A stretch of DNA of 19,166 nucleotides from JAFGPJ01 sp964439135. Lineage in GTDB: Bacteria; Planctomycetota; Phycisphaerae; Sedimentisphaerales; Anaerobacaceae. Position 1 is the stretch's first letter, and every line of letters starts with the position of its first letter. Both the position numbers and the translations under genes were made by a program. This document shows positions 8,207-16,216 of this stretch, piece after piece. The notes under the pieces are model-generated. The model saw only the letters and a program-made list of their open reading frames with translations. It did no database searches and was not told the origin of the DNA. Where the stretch lies: contig CAYTNN010000073.1 in assembly GCA_964439135.1 (NCBI GenBank), forward strand, positions 1-19,166. Reading direction: 5' to 3'.

Positions 8207-10012
8207 ATGATGTTGCAAAAAACCAGAATCATGATAGTGCTTGTTGTTCTTCCACTGATTGCCGGATATGTACAAGCGGCGACAAACGAGACAGTGATAA
8301 TTGCACAAAACGGCACGGCGAAAGTGGTCATAGTTGTTGCCGATGATGCTGAGGAATCCGAGCGATACGCGGCGACCGAACTGGCCGGCTTTCTCCGACA
8401 GATCACCGGCGCGACATTCGAGATTCAAGCCCCCCCTGCCGCCGGTCAATCCCGATTGCTCGTAGGTCCCGGAGCAGCCAAATCGGCCACGGCAGATTTC
8501 TCCACCAATGGTCTTGGCTCCGACGGTATTGTCATCCGCACAGTTGGCGACGATTTGATTTTAGCCGGAGGCCGGCCGCGAGGTACACTCTATGCGGTTT
8601 ATACATTCCTCGAAGAGAACATCGGCTGCCGGTGGTGGTCGTCGAAAGCCAGCACAATTCCAATCAAGCCAACGCTCCGAATCGAACGGCTCAACGTTCG
8701 CTACGTGCCGCCGCTGGAATATCGCGAGACGTTCTGGTTCGACGCCTTCAACGGCGACTGGGCCGTGCGGAACAAGAGCAACGGCAACAGCGAACGGCTG
8801 GACGCCAAACGCGGCGGCAAACACACGTACGAAGGATTTGTGCACACTTTCTTCCCGCTAATCCCGCCGGAAAAATATTTCGAGGACCATCCCGAATGGT
8901 TTAGTGAAATCGACGGCAAACGCATTCACGAGCGGGCGCAGCTCTGCCTGACGAACGAAGAAATGCGCGCCGAGCTGATCAAGAATCTTAAAGTGCGTCT
9001 GCGCAATAATCCGGCCGCTACGATTGCCTCCGTCTCGCAGAATGACTGGCACGGAAACTGCCAGTGCAGTAAATGTGCCGCAATCGAGAAAGAAGAAGGC
9101 AGTCCCGCGGGACTAATGCTGCGATTTGTCAACGCCGTAGCCGAAGATATCGAAGATGAATTTCCAAACGTTGCTATCAGCACTTTAGCGTATCAGTACA
9201 CGCGCAAGCCGCCGAAGATCACAAAGCCGAGACCCAATGTAATCGTAAGGCTATGCAGTATCGAATGCTCTTTCAGCAAGCCGCTGTCTGATGAGCGAAA
9301 CAAGGAGTTTCGCGACGATATTGTCGGCTGGTCGAAGATATGCAACAGGCTTTACATCTGGGATTACACGACCAACTTCCGGCACTATATTCTGCCGCAC
9401 CCGAACCTGCGTGTGCTGGGTCCGAACGTCAAATTCTTCGTCGACCATAGCGTCAAAGGTCTCTTCGAACAGGGTGCGTATACGTCCAGCGGCGCCGAGA
9501 TGGCCGAGCTGCGGGCCTGGGTCCTGGCCAAGTTGCTGTGGAACCCGACGCTGGATGGGCAGGAGCTTATCGATGAATTCATCGCCGGATATTACGGCCC
9601 CGCCGGCCCGCACATTAAAGACTATTTGAAAATCACGCACGATGCCGTCGAGGCAAGCGGCGATCATCTGGGGTGCTTCTCACAGCACACGGCCAAATTT
9701 CTGTCTTTCGAAACACTCAGCAAGGGCTGGGAGCAATTGAAAGTCGCCGAAGACGCCGTCATGGATAATCCCGAATTGCGCTTCCGCGTCCAGGTTGCCC
9801 AGCTACCGATAATGTACACATTTATAATGCGATGGGACGACATGCGCCAGGCATGCCAGGCCGCGGGCGCCGAATGGCCGATGGCCGATTCTATTAAAGC
9901 AACATTTGAACAATTTACGGAAGTGGCCAGGAAAAAAGACGTCACCCGACTCAATGAATGGCAGGACGGCTTCGTCAATCTTGAAAAAGCTATCGAGCGT
10001 GCTAAAAATTAA
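8207..10012 (+). CDS. Exported DUF4838 protein, GH163-like candidate glycosidase
   Basis: Secreted protein of 601 residues with a signal peptide ending near YVQA-A (about residue 24). Residues about 28-165 resemble the beta-sandwich found at the N-terminus of alpha-glucuronidase and GH20-type enzymes (RYAATELAGFLRQITG; ILAGGRPRGTLYAVYTFLEE). The DUF4838 core follows, with FFPLIPPEKYFEDHPEW, VSQNDWHGNCQCSKC (276-290; Cys 285, 287 and 290) and LWNPTLDGQELIDEFIAGYYG. From memory, DUF4838 overlaps CAZy family GH163 (endo-beta-N-acetylglucosaminidases), but many members are uncharacterised and specificity cannot be read here. An excellent AAGGAGG (8194-8200) lies six bases before the first of two adjacent ATGs, which decides this start. 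It lies 64 bp after the GH36-like gene with no terminator between, so cotranscription is likely. Confidence 0.85.
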   Translation: MMLQKTRIMIVLVVLPLIAGYVQAATNETVIIAQNGTAKVVIVVADDAEESERYAATELAGFLRQITGATFEIQAPPAAGQSRLLVGPGAAKSATADFSTNGLGSDGIVIRTVGDDLILAGGRPRGTLYAVYTFLEENIGCRWWSSKASTIPIKPTLRIERLNVRYVPPLEYRETFWFDAFNGDWAVRNKSNGNSERLDAKRGGKHTYEGFVHTFFPLIPPEKYFEDHPEWFSEIDGKRIHERAQLCLTNEEMRAELIKNLKVRLRNNPAATIASVSQNDWHGNCQCSKCAAIEKEEGSPAGLMLRFVNAVAEDIEDEFPNVAISTLAYQYTRKPPKITKPRPNVIVRLCSIECSFSKPLSDERNKEFRDDIVGWSKICNRLYIWDYTTNFRHYILPHPNLRVLGPNVKFFVDHSVKGLFEQGAYTSSGAEMAELRAWVLAKLLWNPTLDGQELIDEFIAGYYGPAGPHIKDYLKITHDAVEASGDHLGCFSQHTAKFLSFETLSKGWEQLKVAEDAVMDNPELRFRVQVAQLPIMYTFIMRWDDMRQACQAAGAEWPMADSIKATFEQFTEVARKKDVTRLNEWQDGFVNLEKAIERAKN

Positions 10013-10057
10013 ACGTCCTATAACATCGCAATCAAATACACAACCCAAAATTCGCGC

Positions 10058-10086
10058 TTGTCGCTTTTGTGGGATCGCAGTATATT
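10058..10086 (+). promoter_or_regulatory. Candidate promoter for the M1 peptidase gene
   Basis: TTGTCG (10058-10063), a 17-bp spacer and TATATT (10081-10086) match the sigma-70 consensus at 4 and 5 of 6 bases. It lies in the 162-bp spacer after the DUF4838 gene and predicts a leader of about 80 bases before the ATG at 10175. Confidence 0.42.
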
Positions 10087-10130
10087 TGCATTAATGTACA
10101 GTGACACACCACCTCAAATTTGGCTCTTTG

Positions 10131-10157
10131 AGACCTTGCGGGACGAGGTCTTATTTT
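10131..10157 (+). terminator. Weak terminator-like hairpin in the M1 peptidase leader
   Basis: AGACCT (10131-10136) and AGGTCT (10146-10151) pair perfectly around a nine-base loop and are followed by TATTTT. The hairpin lies downstream of the candidate promoter at 10058 and only about 8 bases before the AAAGGA ribosome site. It may end transcription from upstream or act as an attenuator. The stem is short, so this is tentative. Confidence 0.35.
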
Positions 10158-10174
10158 GTGAAAGGAAATATAGA

Positions 10175-12796
10175 ATGGCTCGATTTATTCGGATAACAAG
10201 CTGTGTATTTCTGGTTTGCGTTGCCGGGGCGGCAATCGCCGAACCGCAGTACGCCCCGGACCGGGAGGCGGACATTCTGCATATCACTATCGATGTGACG
10301 CCCGACTTCAAGAACCGGACTATCGCGGGAACGACGACGATTAAGTTTGCGCCGATTTCCAAGCCGCTAACGGAGTTCCGGCTGGACGCGGTCGACCTGG
10401 ATGTTTCCTCGGTTATGTCAAGCGCTAAGATTGAAGGATATACAGCGACGGATAAGGCCATAACGATAACCTTCGAGCCGGCGGTTCCGGTCGGAGCCGA
10501 GACAACCGTCACGGTCGTCTACGAGGCCGAGCCGAAGCAGGGACTGTACTTCCGCACGCCGGAGATGGGCTATCCGGAGCAGGACACACACCTTTTCACC
10601 CAGGGCGAATCCCACTTGGCTCCGCACTGGTATCCCAACTACGATTATCCCAACGAGCGTTCGAGCTCCGAGGTGATTTGCCGGGTGCCGGAGGATATGA
10701 CGGCCATATCGAATGGCAGGCTCGTTTCCGAACAAATGGATCCCGCCAGCGGGCTGAAGGCCGTGCGCTGGCTCCAGGACAAACCCCACGTAAACTACCT
10801 GATCGCCCTGGTGGCTGGGGACCTCGGTAAGATCGAATCGAAGTACAGGGACATTCCCATCGCTTTTTATACGCCGGCTTCACAGATACAATATGCAGAG
10901 AATTCATTCAAGGACACGGCGGATATGCTGGAGTTCTACGAGAAAGAAATCGGCGTGCCCTATCCGTGGGACAAGTATTACCAGGCTGTCGTCCAGGACT
11001 TCGTGGCAGGCGGGATGGAGAACACAACACTGACCATATTGACGGAAGGCACACTTCACACCGACGAGACGGAAAACATCCGTTCGAGTCAAAGCCTTGT
11101 AGCCCATGAGATGGTCCATCAGTGGTTCGGGGATTATGTCACGTGCAAAGACTGGAGCCATACGTGGCTCAACGAAGGCTTTGCCACGTACTACGAAGAT
11201 TTATACGATGGCTACAAGAACGGCAGAGACAGTATGCTCGCCGGTCTGTACGGCACTGCGTCGTCTCTGCTTCGCAACCGTCCCGAGCACAAACCGATTG
11301 TCTATCGCTCGTACAAACATGCCGACGAGCAGTTCGACTACCGGACCTATGGCAAAGCCGGCTGGGTACTGCACATGCTTCGGACCGAACTCGGCGAGGA
11401 GATGTTCCGCAAATGTGTAAAAACATATCTCGAACGGCACGCTTTGAGCAGCGTGGTGACAGATGACTTCCGGTCGGTTATCGAGGAATTGACCGGTCGG
11501 TCGTATGACCGGTTCTTCGACCAATGGATTTATCACGGCAGACATCCTGATTTAACAGTCAGCTATAACTGGTCGGAGAAGGACAAGCTCGCTAAAATCT
11601 CCGTAGAGCAGACGCATGAGGTCACCGAGAAAGTAATGCTGTTTCATTTCCGGACGAAGGTTCGTTTTATGATAAAAGATGAGCTGATCAACCGCGAGAT
11701 TGTTGTCGACAGCAAACAGCATGACTTCTACTTCCGGCTGCCCGACGAGCCGAACGTCGTTCGATTCGATCCCGATTACGGCCTGCTGGCCGATATCAAG
11801 TTCGAAAAGCCCACGGCGATGCTGTACGAACAATTGGACAATCTTAACGACGTGATCGGGCGGTTAAGGGCCATCGACGCGCTTAAGGAAAAGAAGGATA
11901 AGAAGACCGTCGAAAAGCTCAAGGATGTTCTCAACAACGACCCGTTTTACGCCGTGCGTAGAAATGCATCTTCGGCGTTGAGCGAGATTCACACTAATGA
12001 AGCGCTCGATGCGCTCGCCGACTCGCTGGTCCAGGCCGATGCGCGGGTGCGCCAGCGGGTTGTCAGAGATATAAGCAGTTTTTACAGATCTGAAACTCTG
12101 GCACTTTTAAAAAGAACTTTAAGAAGCGAAAAGAATCCCGCGATTCTGGAGGTGGCGATTCGCAACCTCGGTCTCTACCATCATAAGAGCACTCGCCGCC
12201 TGCTTCTGAAGTATCTCCAATCCGTGTCTTTCCGCAACGAGCTGGCAACCGCCGCGATCGAGGCGATTCGTATGCTGGATGAGCCTCTCTTTATTGTACC
12301 TCTCCAGAGAGTGCTGGATGAGCGAGAGATGGACTTTCGTTCATGGGACTTCACACGGGGACTCAGCACACTGGCGTACATCTCCCGCAATGAAGACGAT
12401 AAAACAAAGGTACGCAACTTTTTAGCCGGCTATGTCAATCATCCTAAGAACAGGATTCAGGCCGGGGCGATTGGGGCATTGGGAACCCTTGGCGACCCCA
12501 GGGCCATCCCCATCGTCGAGACTTTTTCCAATGATGAGCCGGACGACAATATCGAGCGTTCCGCCGAGAGAGCCCTCAAGCAATTACGCGAACGTAAGCC
12601 GCTTGTTCCGGATGAAATCGTCCGCCTGCGCGAAACGGTCGACGAATTCAGGAAAGAAACCGACAAACTTAAAAACGACATGGACGACATCAAAAAGCGG
12701 CTGGACGCAAAAGAAAAAGACACCGAAAAAGAAGATAAAGACGAAGCATCAGATTCGAACAAAGACACTCCTCCGGATAAATCCGAGGAGAAATAG
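10175..12796 (+). CDS. Exported M1-family zinc aminopeptidase with C-terminal HEAT-like repeats
   Basis: Zinc metallopeptidase predicted to remove N-terminal residues from peptides outside the cytoplasm. From ATG 10175 (AAAGGA nine bases upstream) the protein has 873 residues and a signal peptide ending near AIAE. The frame is open to 10058, but that extension overlaps the candidate promoter and would bury the signal peptide. An N-terminal beta domain spans about 30-240. The catalytic domain shows GGMEN (279-283, variant of GAMEN), HEMVH (311-315) and the third zinc ligand E334 in WLNEGFATYYE. Tyr392 is the likely transition-state tyrosine. Residues about 550-805 form HEAT-like helical repeats (AVRRNASSALSEI; AIEAIRMLDEPLFIVPL; IGALGTLGDPRAIP). 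A charged coiled coil and a Lys/Glu/Asp-rich tail follow (about 812-873). This resembles ERAP/APN-type enzymes with a replaced C-terminal domain. Confidence 0.93.
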   Translation: MARFIRITSCVFLVCVAGAAIAEPQYAPDREADILHITIDVTPDFKNRTIAGTTTIKFAPISKPLTEFRLDAVDLDVSSVMSSAKIEGYTATDKAITITFEPAVPVGAETTVTVVYEAEPKQGLYFRTPEMGYPEQDTHLFTQGESHLAPHWYPNYDYPNERSSSEVICRVPEDMTAISNGRLVSEQMDPASGLKAVRWLQDKPHVNYLIALVAGDLGKIESKYRDIPIAFYTPASQIQYAENSFKDTADMLEFYEKEIGVPYPWDKYYQAVVQDFVAGGMENTTLTILTEGTLHTDETENIRSSQSLVAHEMVHQWFGDYVTCKDWSHTWLNEGFATYYEDLYDGYKNGRDSMLAGLYGTASSLLRNRPEHKPIVYRSYKHADEQFDYRTYGKAGWVLHMLRTELGEEMFRKCVKTYLERHALSSVVTDDFRSVIEELTGRSYDRFFDQWIYHGRHPDLTVSYNWSEKDKLAKISVEQTHEVTEKVMLFHFRTKVRFMIKDELINREIVVDSKQHDFYFRLPDEPNVVRFDPDYGLLADIKFEKPTAMLYEQLDNLNDVIGRLRAIDALKEKKDKKTVEKLKDVLNNDPFYAVRRNASSALSEIHTNEALDALADSLVQADARVRQRVVRDISSFYRSETLALLKRTLRSEKNPAILEVAIRNLGLYHHKSTRRLLLKYLQSVSFRNELATAAIEAIRMLDEPLFIVPLQRVLDEREMDFRSWDFTRGLSTLAYISRNEDDKTKVRNFLAGYVNHPKNRIQAGAIGALGTLGDPRAIPIVETFSNDEPDDNIERSAERALKQLRERKPLVPDEIVRLRETVDEFRKETDKLKNDMDDIKKRLDAKEKDTEKEDKDEASDSNKDTPPDKSEEK

Positions 12797-12873
12797 TCTC
12801 GAATCCAGCTTATAAATTTATTCGCCAAAGTGCATCGGCGTCAAAATACACAAAATATAGAAAAAGTAAATTT

Positions 12874-12909
12874 TGTGCGCACATTTCGACAGTGCAATTA
12901 CACTATAAT
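12874..12909 (+). promoter_or_regulatory. Palindrome and -10-like box before the first ECF sigma gene
   Basis: The 181-bp spacer after the peptidase gene holds a perfect 10-bp palindrome TGTGCGCACA (12874-12883) and, 20 bp further, TATAAT (12904-12909). No good -35 box is found at normal spacing, so the promoter may be activator-dependent or use another sigma factor. The sigma gene's GTG start is 68 bp downstream. No strong ribosome site is visible. Confidence 0.33.
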
Positions 12910-12977
12910 AACAGAAGCTTCCATTCGACGTCGCTTAGGACAAGGATATCAGCAGGTTCTTTGAATGGTAAATTGTT

Positions 12978-13526
12978 GTGAATTTGAATTCAGAAACACA
13001 ATTAGTTGAAGCCGCCCAAAATGGCCATTTGGAAAGCTTCGGTGCTCTCTACAAACGTTATCACAGCCCGATGGTTGCATTGGCTTACTCGATACTGGCC
13101 GACAGAGACCTCGCAGAGGATGCCGCCCAGGAAGTATTCGCCATCGCCTGCCGCGACATAGAGAGTTTGAAAAGTAAAGATAGATTTGCCGCATGGTTGG
13201 CGGGTATTTGCCGGAACGTTTCGAGGCAGATGCTCAGAGCCAACAGAATCAAGCCGGCCGCTTTGAGCGACGAACACGCCGCCCGGAGCGTGAAAGATAG
13301 CGAGGATCGCCGGGATACCATTCGCCAGGCGGTCTGGAAACTTCAAGAAGCAGAAAGAGAGTTGATTGTTCTGCGTTACTTCGACGGATTCTCGCAGGCA
13401 CGGATATCGGAAGTTCTGGGTCTGTCGCCGCAGGCAGTAAACGGCCGGCTGGTTCGGGCAAAACGTAAGATTGCACAGTATTTGAAAAGAAACGGTTTTA
13501 CGGGAGACGATTATGGAACGTCCTGA
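12978..13526 (+). CDS. ECF-family RNA polymerase sigma factor (first module)
   Basis: Sigma-70-like factor of the extracytoplasmic-function class, redirecting RNA polymerase in response to an envelope signal. It has 182 residues. Region 2 spans about 20-90 (DLAEDAAQEVFAIA, residues 44-57; DRFAAWLAGICRNVSRQMLR). Region 4 spans about 113-168 (ERELIVLRYFDGFSQARISEVLGLS, then AVNGRLVRAKRKI as the DNA-recognition helix). Regions 1 and 3 are absent, as usual for ECF factors. The start is GTG: it is the only in-frame start that keeps all of region 2, although the ribosome site is poor, which may hold expression low. The gene overlaps the next by 14 nt, so the two should be translationally coupled, as in sigma/anti-sigma pairs. 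Confidence 0.93.
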   Translation: MNLNSETQLVEAAQNGHLESFGALYKRYHSPMVALAYSILADRDLAEDAAQEVFAIACRDIESLKSKDRFAAWLAGICRNVSRQMLRANRIKPAALSDEHAARSVKDSEDRRDTIRQAVWKLQEAERELIVLRYFDGFSQARISEVLGLSPQAVNGRLVRAKRKIAQYLKRNGFTGDDYGTS

Positions 13527-15240
13527 AAATAATAAATGGCTCGATGAAGCCCTAAGTGACGTCATCGGCTCGAAAAAAACACGGACAGACTTCAAACAGT
13601 GGAAACAGCAGCACCCGGACGCCGTAAAAATGTTAACCTCGCGGGCAAGCGGCTCTACGGTATCGAAACGCCCGCTGATTATAAGGAACACAATTATGAA
13701 AAGTCCAATCACAAAATTAGCCGCGGCGGCGGCGATAATAATAGCAGTAACGCTGTCAATACATCTCTGGGATAAGTCAACACCTTCAGTATACGCTTTC
13801 GAGCAAACCGTTGAAGCTATGCAAGGCAAGCGGTCGTTTCACATACAGACCTACTTCCAACAGCGCCGCAAGGACGAGTTCTGGGCCCAGTTCGATGAAG
13901 AAGGGAAACTGATTCGCTTTCGGCAACATGAAGGCGAAGGTCCGAAGCAAACTATGGTGACACTATGGGAAGACGGCGTGCTAAGCCAGTATTATCCACC
14001 ACCGTGGGGCATTCACCTGATGTCACGTGTCGACAACACCGGCGGCGGATTGGAGAATTTGGAGGAATTCGACCCGGAAACCATCGTGCAGGAGATTCAT
14101 GCGCTGGTCGACGACGGCAAGGCCATCATGGAGATCCAGGAGCCCTCGCCTTACGCAGACCTGATGACGATTCAGGTGACGCGCATAGACGACAAGTCGC
14201 TCCAACAGGTCCTGGTTGTCGATCCAGACACGAAATTCGTCGTTAGAGTTGACAACTACTGGGATCGAGGCGGAGAGCAAGTGTTCCACAAGGGCACTGA
14301 GGTGCTGGAATACAACGAGACCATGGATCCCAGACTCTTCGTGCCGGATTTCCCGGAAGACACAATCATAATAGATCAGGTTTCACAAGAAGTCGGCCTC
14401 GCTCAGGCTGACATGAGTAATGAGGAGGCTGCCTCTGAAACCCTACGCCAGGCCCTGGAGGCCTGGGCCGCGGCCGATTATGCCAAGGCTGGGAAACTCT
14501 TCGGCGGCGCCCCACCAGAGTTGCTGCTGACAGAGCATTATAGCAGCTTACAGCCCATTAACATTATTTCCATCGGTCGCCCGGAACCGGTTCAATACAT
14601 AAAACCTTTGTTCAGCGTGAAGTGCACATACGAGGTCGAACATGACGGCCAGGTAAAGACTGTCAGCCCGACATTTGGTGTTACTGCAGTCAATGGTCAA
14701 CCGGGACGCTGGTATGTACGCTTCCATGTTATGCTATCAACTGAAGATACAATAACTTTGAAGTACAGAACGGTAATGGAGATCAATGACTCTCGCCTTG
14801 AAGTCGACCCTCAAGACAGCATCGTAAAGGGGATAATTGTGCCCGGAGTGCAGGTTGGCGACTATACGCTTGGTATAAGCAAAGACGATGTTTTGGAAAG
14901 TCTGGGACAACCAAACCATATTGTCTATGAGAACAAACATTATACTCTTAACAACCTTCCGAAAAGGTATTACATGATTTACAGTGATATTTCCTTTTCA
15001 ATCGTTGATGATTCAGTCAAAGGGATTGGCGTGGGTAGGCCTTCCTACAAATTCACCAATGGATTAGGAGTAGGTGACTCTGAGCATGACATTATACAGG
15101 CTTTTGGTGACGACTTCCGTATCAAAGAGACTGAGTGGAAGGATTTTCTCACTTACGAAAGTGAAGGTCTAACGTTTGAAATCCACAAGAAGGACAGAAC
15201 GGTAATGGAGATCAGCATTACTCCCCGTGACAGTGAATAA
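13513..15240 (+). CDS. Single-pass membrane protein, putative anti-sigma/sensor with LolA-like and BamE-like outer domains
   Basis: Candidate partner of the overlapping ECF sigma factor, 575 residues. Residues 1-61 form a short cytoplasmic tail with WLDEALSDVIGSKKTRTDF and HPDAVKML. No ZAS-type zinc motif is visible, so an anti-sigma role is inferred only from overlap and topology. A membrane segment spans about 66-84. Outside, residues about 95-285 resemble LolA-type lipoprotein-sorting folds, with VLVVDPDTKFVVRV and the closing YNETMDPRLFVPDFPED. Residues about 305-405 may be an NTF2-like insert (LEAWAAADYAKAGKLFGG). The C-terminus carries two BamE/SmpA-like stretches (VGDYTLGISKDDVLESLGQP, 448-467; GVGDSEHDIIQAFGDDF, 519-535). 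An in-frame internal ATG (residue 62) with its own SD could give a shorter product lacking the tail. Confidence 0.62.
   Translation: MERPENNKWLDEALSDVIGSKKTRTDFKQWKQQHPDAVKMLTSRASGSTVSKRPLIIRNTIMKSPITKLAAAAAIIIAVTLSIHLWDKSTPSVYAFEQTVEAMQGKRSFHIQTYFQQRRKDEFWAQFDEEGKLIRFRQHEGEGPKQTMVTLWEDGVLSQYYPPPWGIHLMSRVDNTGGGLENLEEFDPETIVQEIHALVDDGKAIMEIQEPSPYADLMTIQVTRIDDKSLQQVLVVDPDTKFVVRVDNYWDRGGEQVFHKGTEVLEYNETMDPRLFVPDFPEDTIIIDQVSQEVGLAQADMSNEEAASETLRQALEAWAAADYAKAGKLFGGAPPELLLTEHYSSLQPINIISIGRPEPVQYIKPLFSVKCTYEVEHDGQVKTVSPTFGVTAVNGQPGRWYVRFHVMLSTEDTITLKYRTVMEINDSRLEVDPQDSIVKGIIVPGVQVGDYTLGISKDDVLESLGQPNHIVYENKHYTLNNLPKRYYMIYSDISFSIVDDSVKGIGVGRPSYKFTNGLGVGDSEHDIIQAFGDDFRIKETEWKDFLTYESEGLTFEIHKKDRTVMEISITPRDSE
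13684..13698 (+). promoter_or_regulatory. Internal ribosome site and ATG inside the first membrane-protein gene
   Basis: AGGA at 13684-13687 (AAGGA if 13683 is included) is followed after eight bases by an in-frame ATG at 13696 (codon 62). From that ATG the next 45 nt match the second module at 40 positions. Initiation here would give a protein that begins MKSPITKLAAAA, directly at the membrane or signal segment. Confidence 0.5.
14765..15214 (+). repeat. Exact 21-bp in-frame direct repeat inside one gene
   Basis: The 21 bases at 14765-14785 recur exactly at 15194-15214, a 429-bp (143-codon) offset. Both copies encode RTVMEI (residues 419-424 and 562-567). Because the offset is a multiple of three, recombination between copies would delete or duplicate 143 residues without a frameshift. 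Confidence 0.85.
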
Positions 15241-15287
15241 GGAGTAATGCTCAGCGAACAGAATGCACATTTCATAAATAATCAACC

Positions 15288-15320
15288 GGCCGAGCTTGTT
15301 TAACTCGGCCCTTTTCTTTA
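15288..15320 (+). terminator. Rho-independent terminator after the first sigma module
   Basis: GGCCGAG (15288-15294) and CTCGGCC (15304-15310) form a perfect 7-bp stem with a nine-base loop, followed by CTTTTCTTTA. It lies 48 bp after the stop codon, and its T-tract ends only about 10 bp before the ribosome site of the next gene. Confidence 0.8.
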
Positions 15321-15340
15321 TTTCAAGACGGGGAAGAATT

Positions 15341-16030
15341 ATGAAAAGTCGAATATTGAAACTCGTCACAACCGCGGTGATAATTACAGCGGCGCTTATC
15401 GCCATACTTCAGTTCAACAGCCCGCTCAACAGAGCAATTTTCGCCCGCGTCGATTTGTCGGAAAATGTCCGGAAATGCAAAACCTTAACGTGGAAAATTA
15501 CCCTTCTGGATAAAGCGACGAGTATCCGGTGTATGGCCCTCGAACCATATTACGTCAGAGTTGAATGGCTGAGTGGAAAGGTTTGGCTGTTAGATCGTCG
15601 CAAGAAACAACTGATCATGATGAATCCTGCGAAGAAAACAGCAAAGATAATGGTCATAGGACGGGAAGTTCCTGATATATACGTTGACATATACGACTCT
15701 GCTCGAAACTTTAAGAATATGCCCGAGTATTCCATCGAGCGGATAGGTCAACGTCGGATAGGCCAAAAGCAGGCAATAGGTTTTCATCTTACAAACAAAA
15801 AAGAAAATGATGAGATAATTATTTGGGTTGATCCTCACTGCCAACTGCCCATGCACATCGAATTCTTTGAAGCAAACGAATTGGGACAGATGGAACCAAA
15901 GATAATCTGTAGCGACATTGTTTTCGATGTTGAACTGGATGAATCGCTATTTAAGATTGACCTCAAAGGATACGAAGTGGAAGAATTTGATTCTGGTTGC
16001 ATTGATGGCCGCCTTAACATCCGATCCTGA
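15341..16030 (+). CDS. Orphan LolA-like membrane-anchored or exported protein
   Basis: Unassigned protein of 229 residues. It starts MKSRILKLVTTAVIITAALIA, an N-terminal membrane anchor or signal segment like those of its two neighbours but without a cytoplasmic tail. The start at 15341 is chosen because GGGGAAG (15330-15336) lies five bases upstream; an earlier in-frame ATG at 15296 lies inside the preceding terminator. The body has the same closing pattern as the other two proteins: IIIWVDPHCQLPMHIEFFE, then FDVELDESLFKIDLKGYE. This suggests a LolA/LolB-like lipid-binding fold. No sigma gene precedes it directly, so it may be a third family member that lost its sigma partner, or a soluble-side accessory of the first module. 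Function unknown. Confidence 0.68.
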   Translation: MKSRILKLVTTAVIITAALIAILQFNSPLNRAIFARVDLSENVRKCKTLTWKITLLDKATSIRCMALEPYYVRVEWLSGKVWLLDRRKKQLIMMNPAKKTAKIMVIGREVPDIYVDIYDSARNFKNMPEYSIERIGQRRIGQKQAIGFHLTNKKENDEIIIWVDPHCQLPMHIEFFEANELGQMEPKIICSDIVFDVELDESLFKIDLKGYEVEEFDSGCIDGRLNIRS

Positions 16031-16066
16031 GCAGCTCCAGAAAAATCGAAGTAAGAATGATAATAC

Positions 16067-16097
16067 AAGGCCGGGCCTGATTAGCTCGGCCTTTTTT
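16067..16097 (+). terminator. Rho-independent terminator after the orphan LolA-like gene
   Basis: AAGGCCGGG (16067-16075) pairs with CTCGGCCTT (16085-16093) with one G-T pair and a nine-base loop, running into six T residues (16092-16097). It closely resembles the terminators after the neighbouring units. Confidence 0.88.
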
Positions 16098-16104
16098 ATG
16101 CGCT

Positions 16105-16133
16105 TTGAGAAGTAAAATCCGGCAGAAATTAAT
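16105..16133 (+). promoter_or_regulatory. Weak promoter candidate before the second ECF sigma gene
   Basis: TTGAGA (16105-16110), 17 bp and ATTAAT (16128-16133) give 5 and 4 of 6 consensus matches, placed just after the preceding terminator. The rest of the 119-bp spacer up to the terminator is AT-rich and includes a CGATCGATCG palindrome (16180-16189). Tentative. Confidence 0.25.
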
Positions 16134-16216
16134 AATTTTCTTTAGATTAAATAAGATGGTTTAATCGTTGTATATACGGCGATCGATCGTTTAGAGATTA
16201 GTAATGAGGCTTTCAG

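Noticed and set aside
10058..10174. Upstream N-terminal extension of the M1 peptidase from an earlier start codon
   Set aside because: It would hide the signal peptide and overlaps promoter-like and hairpin sequence; ATG 10175 has a good ribosome site.
13002..13829. 275-codon minus-strand ORF across the first ECF and membrane-protein genes
   Set aside because: Lies opposite two recognisable genes, has low-complexity hydrophobic composition and no ribosome site that would support it.
15296..15340. Earlier start for the orphan LolA-like gene
   Set aside because: The codons lie inside the terminator stem-loop; ATG 15341 has an SD and begins the membrane segment.
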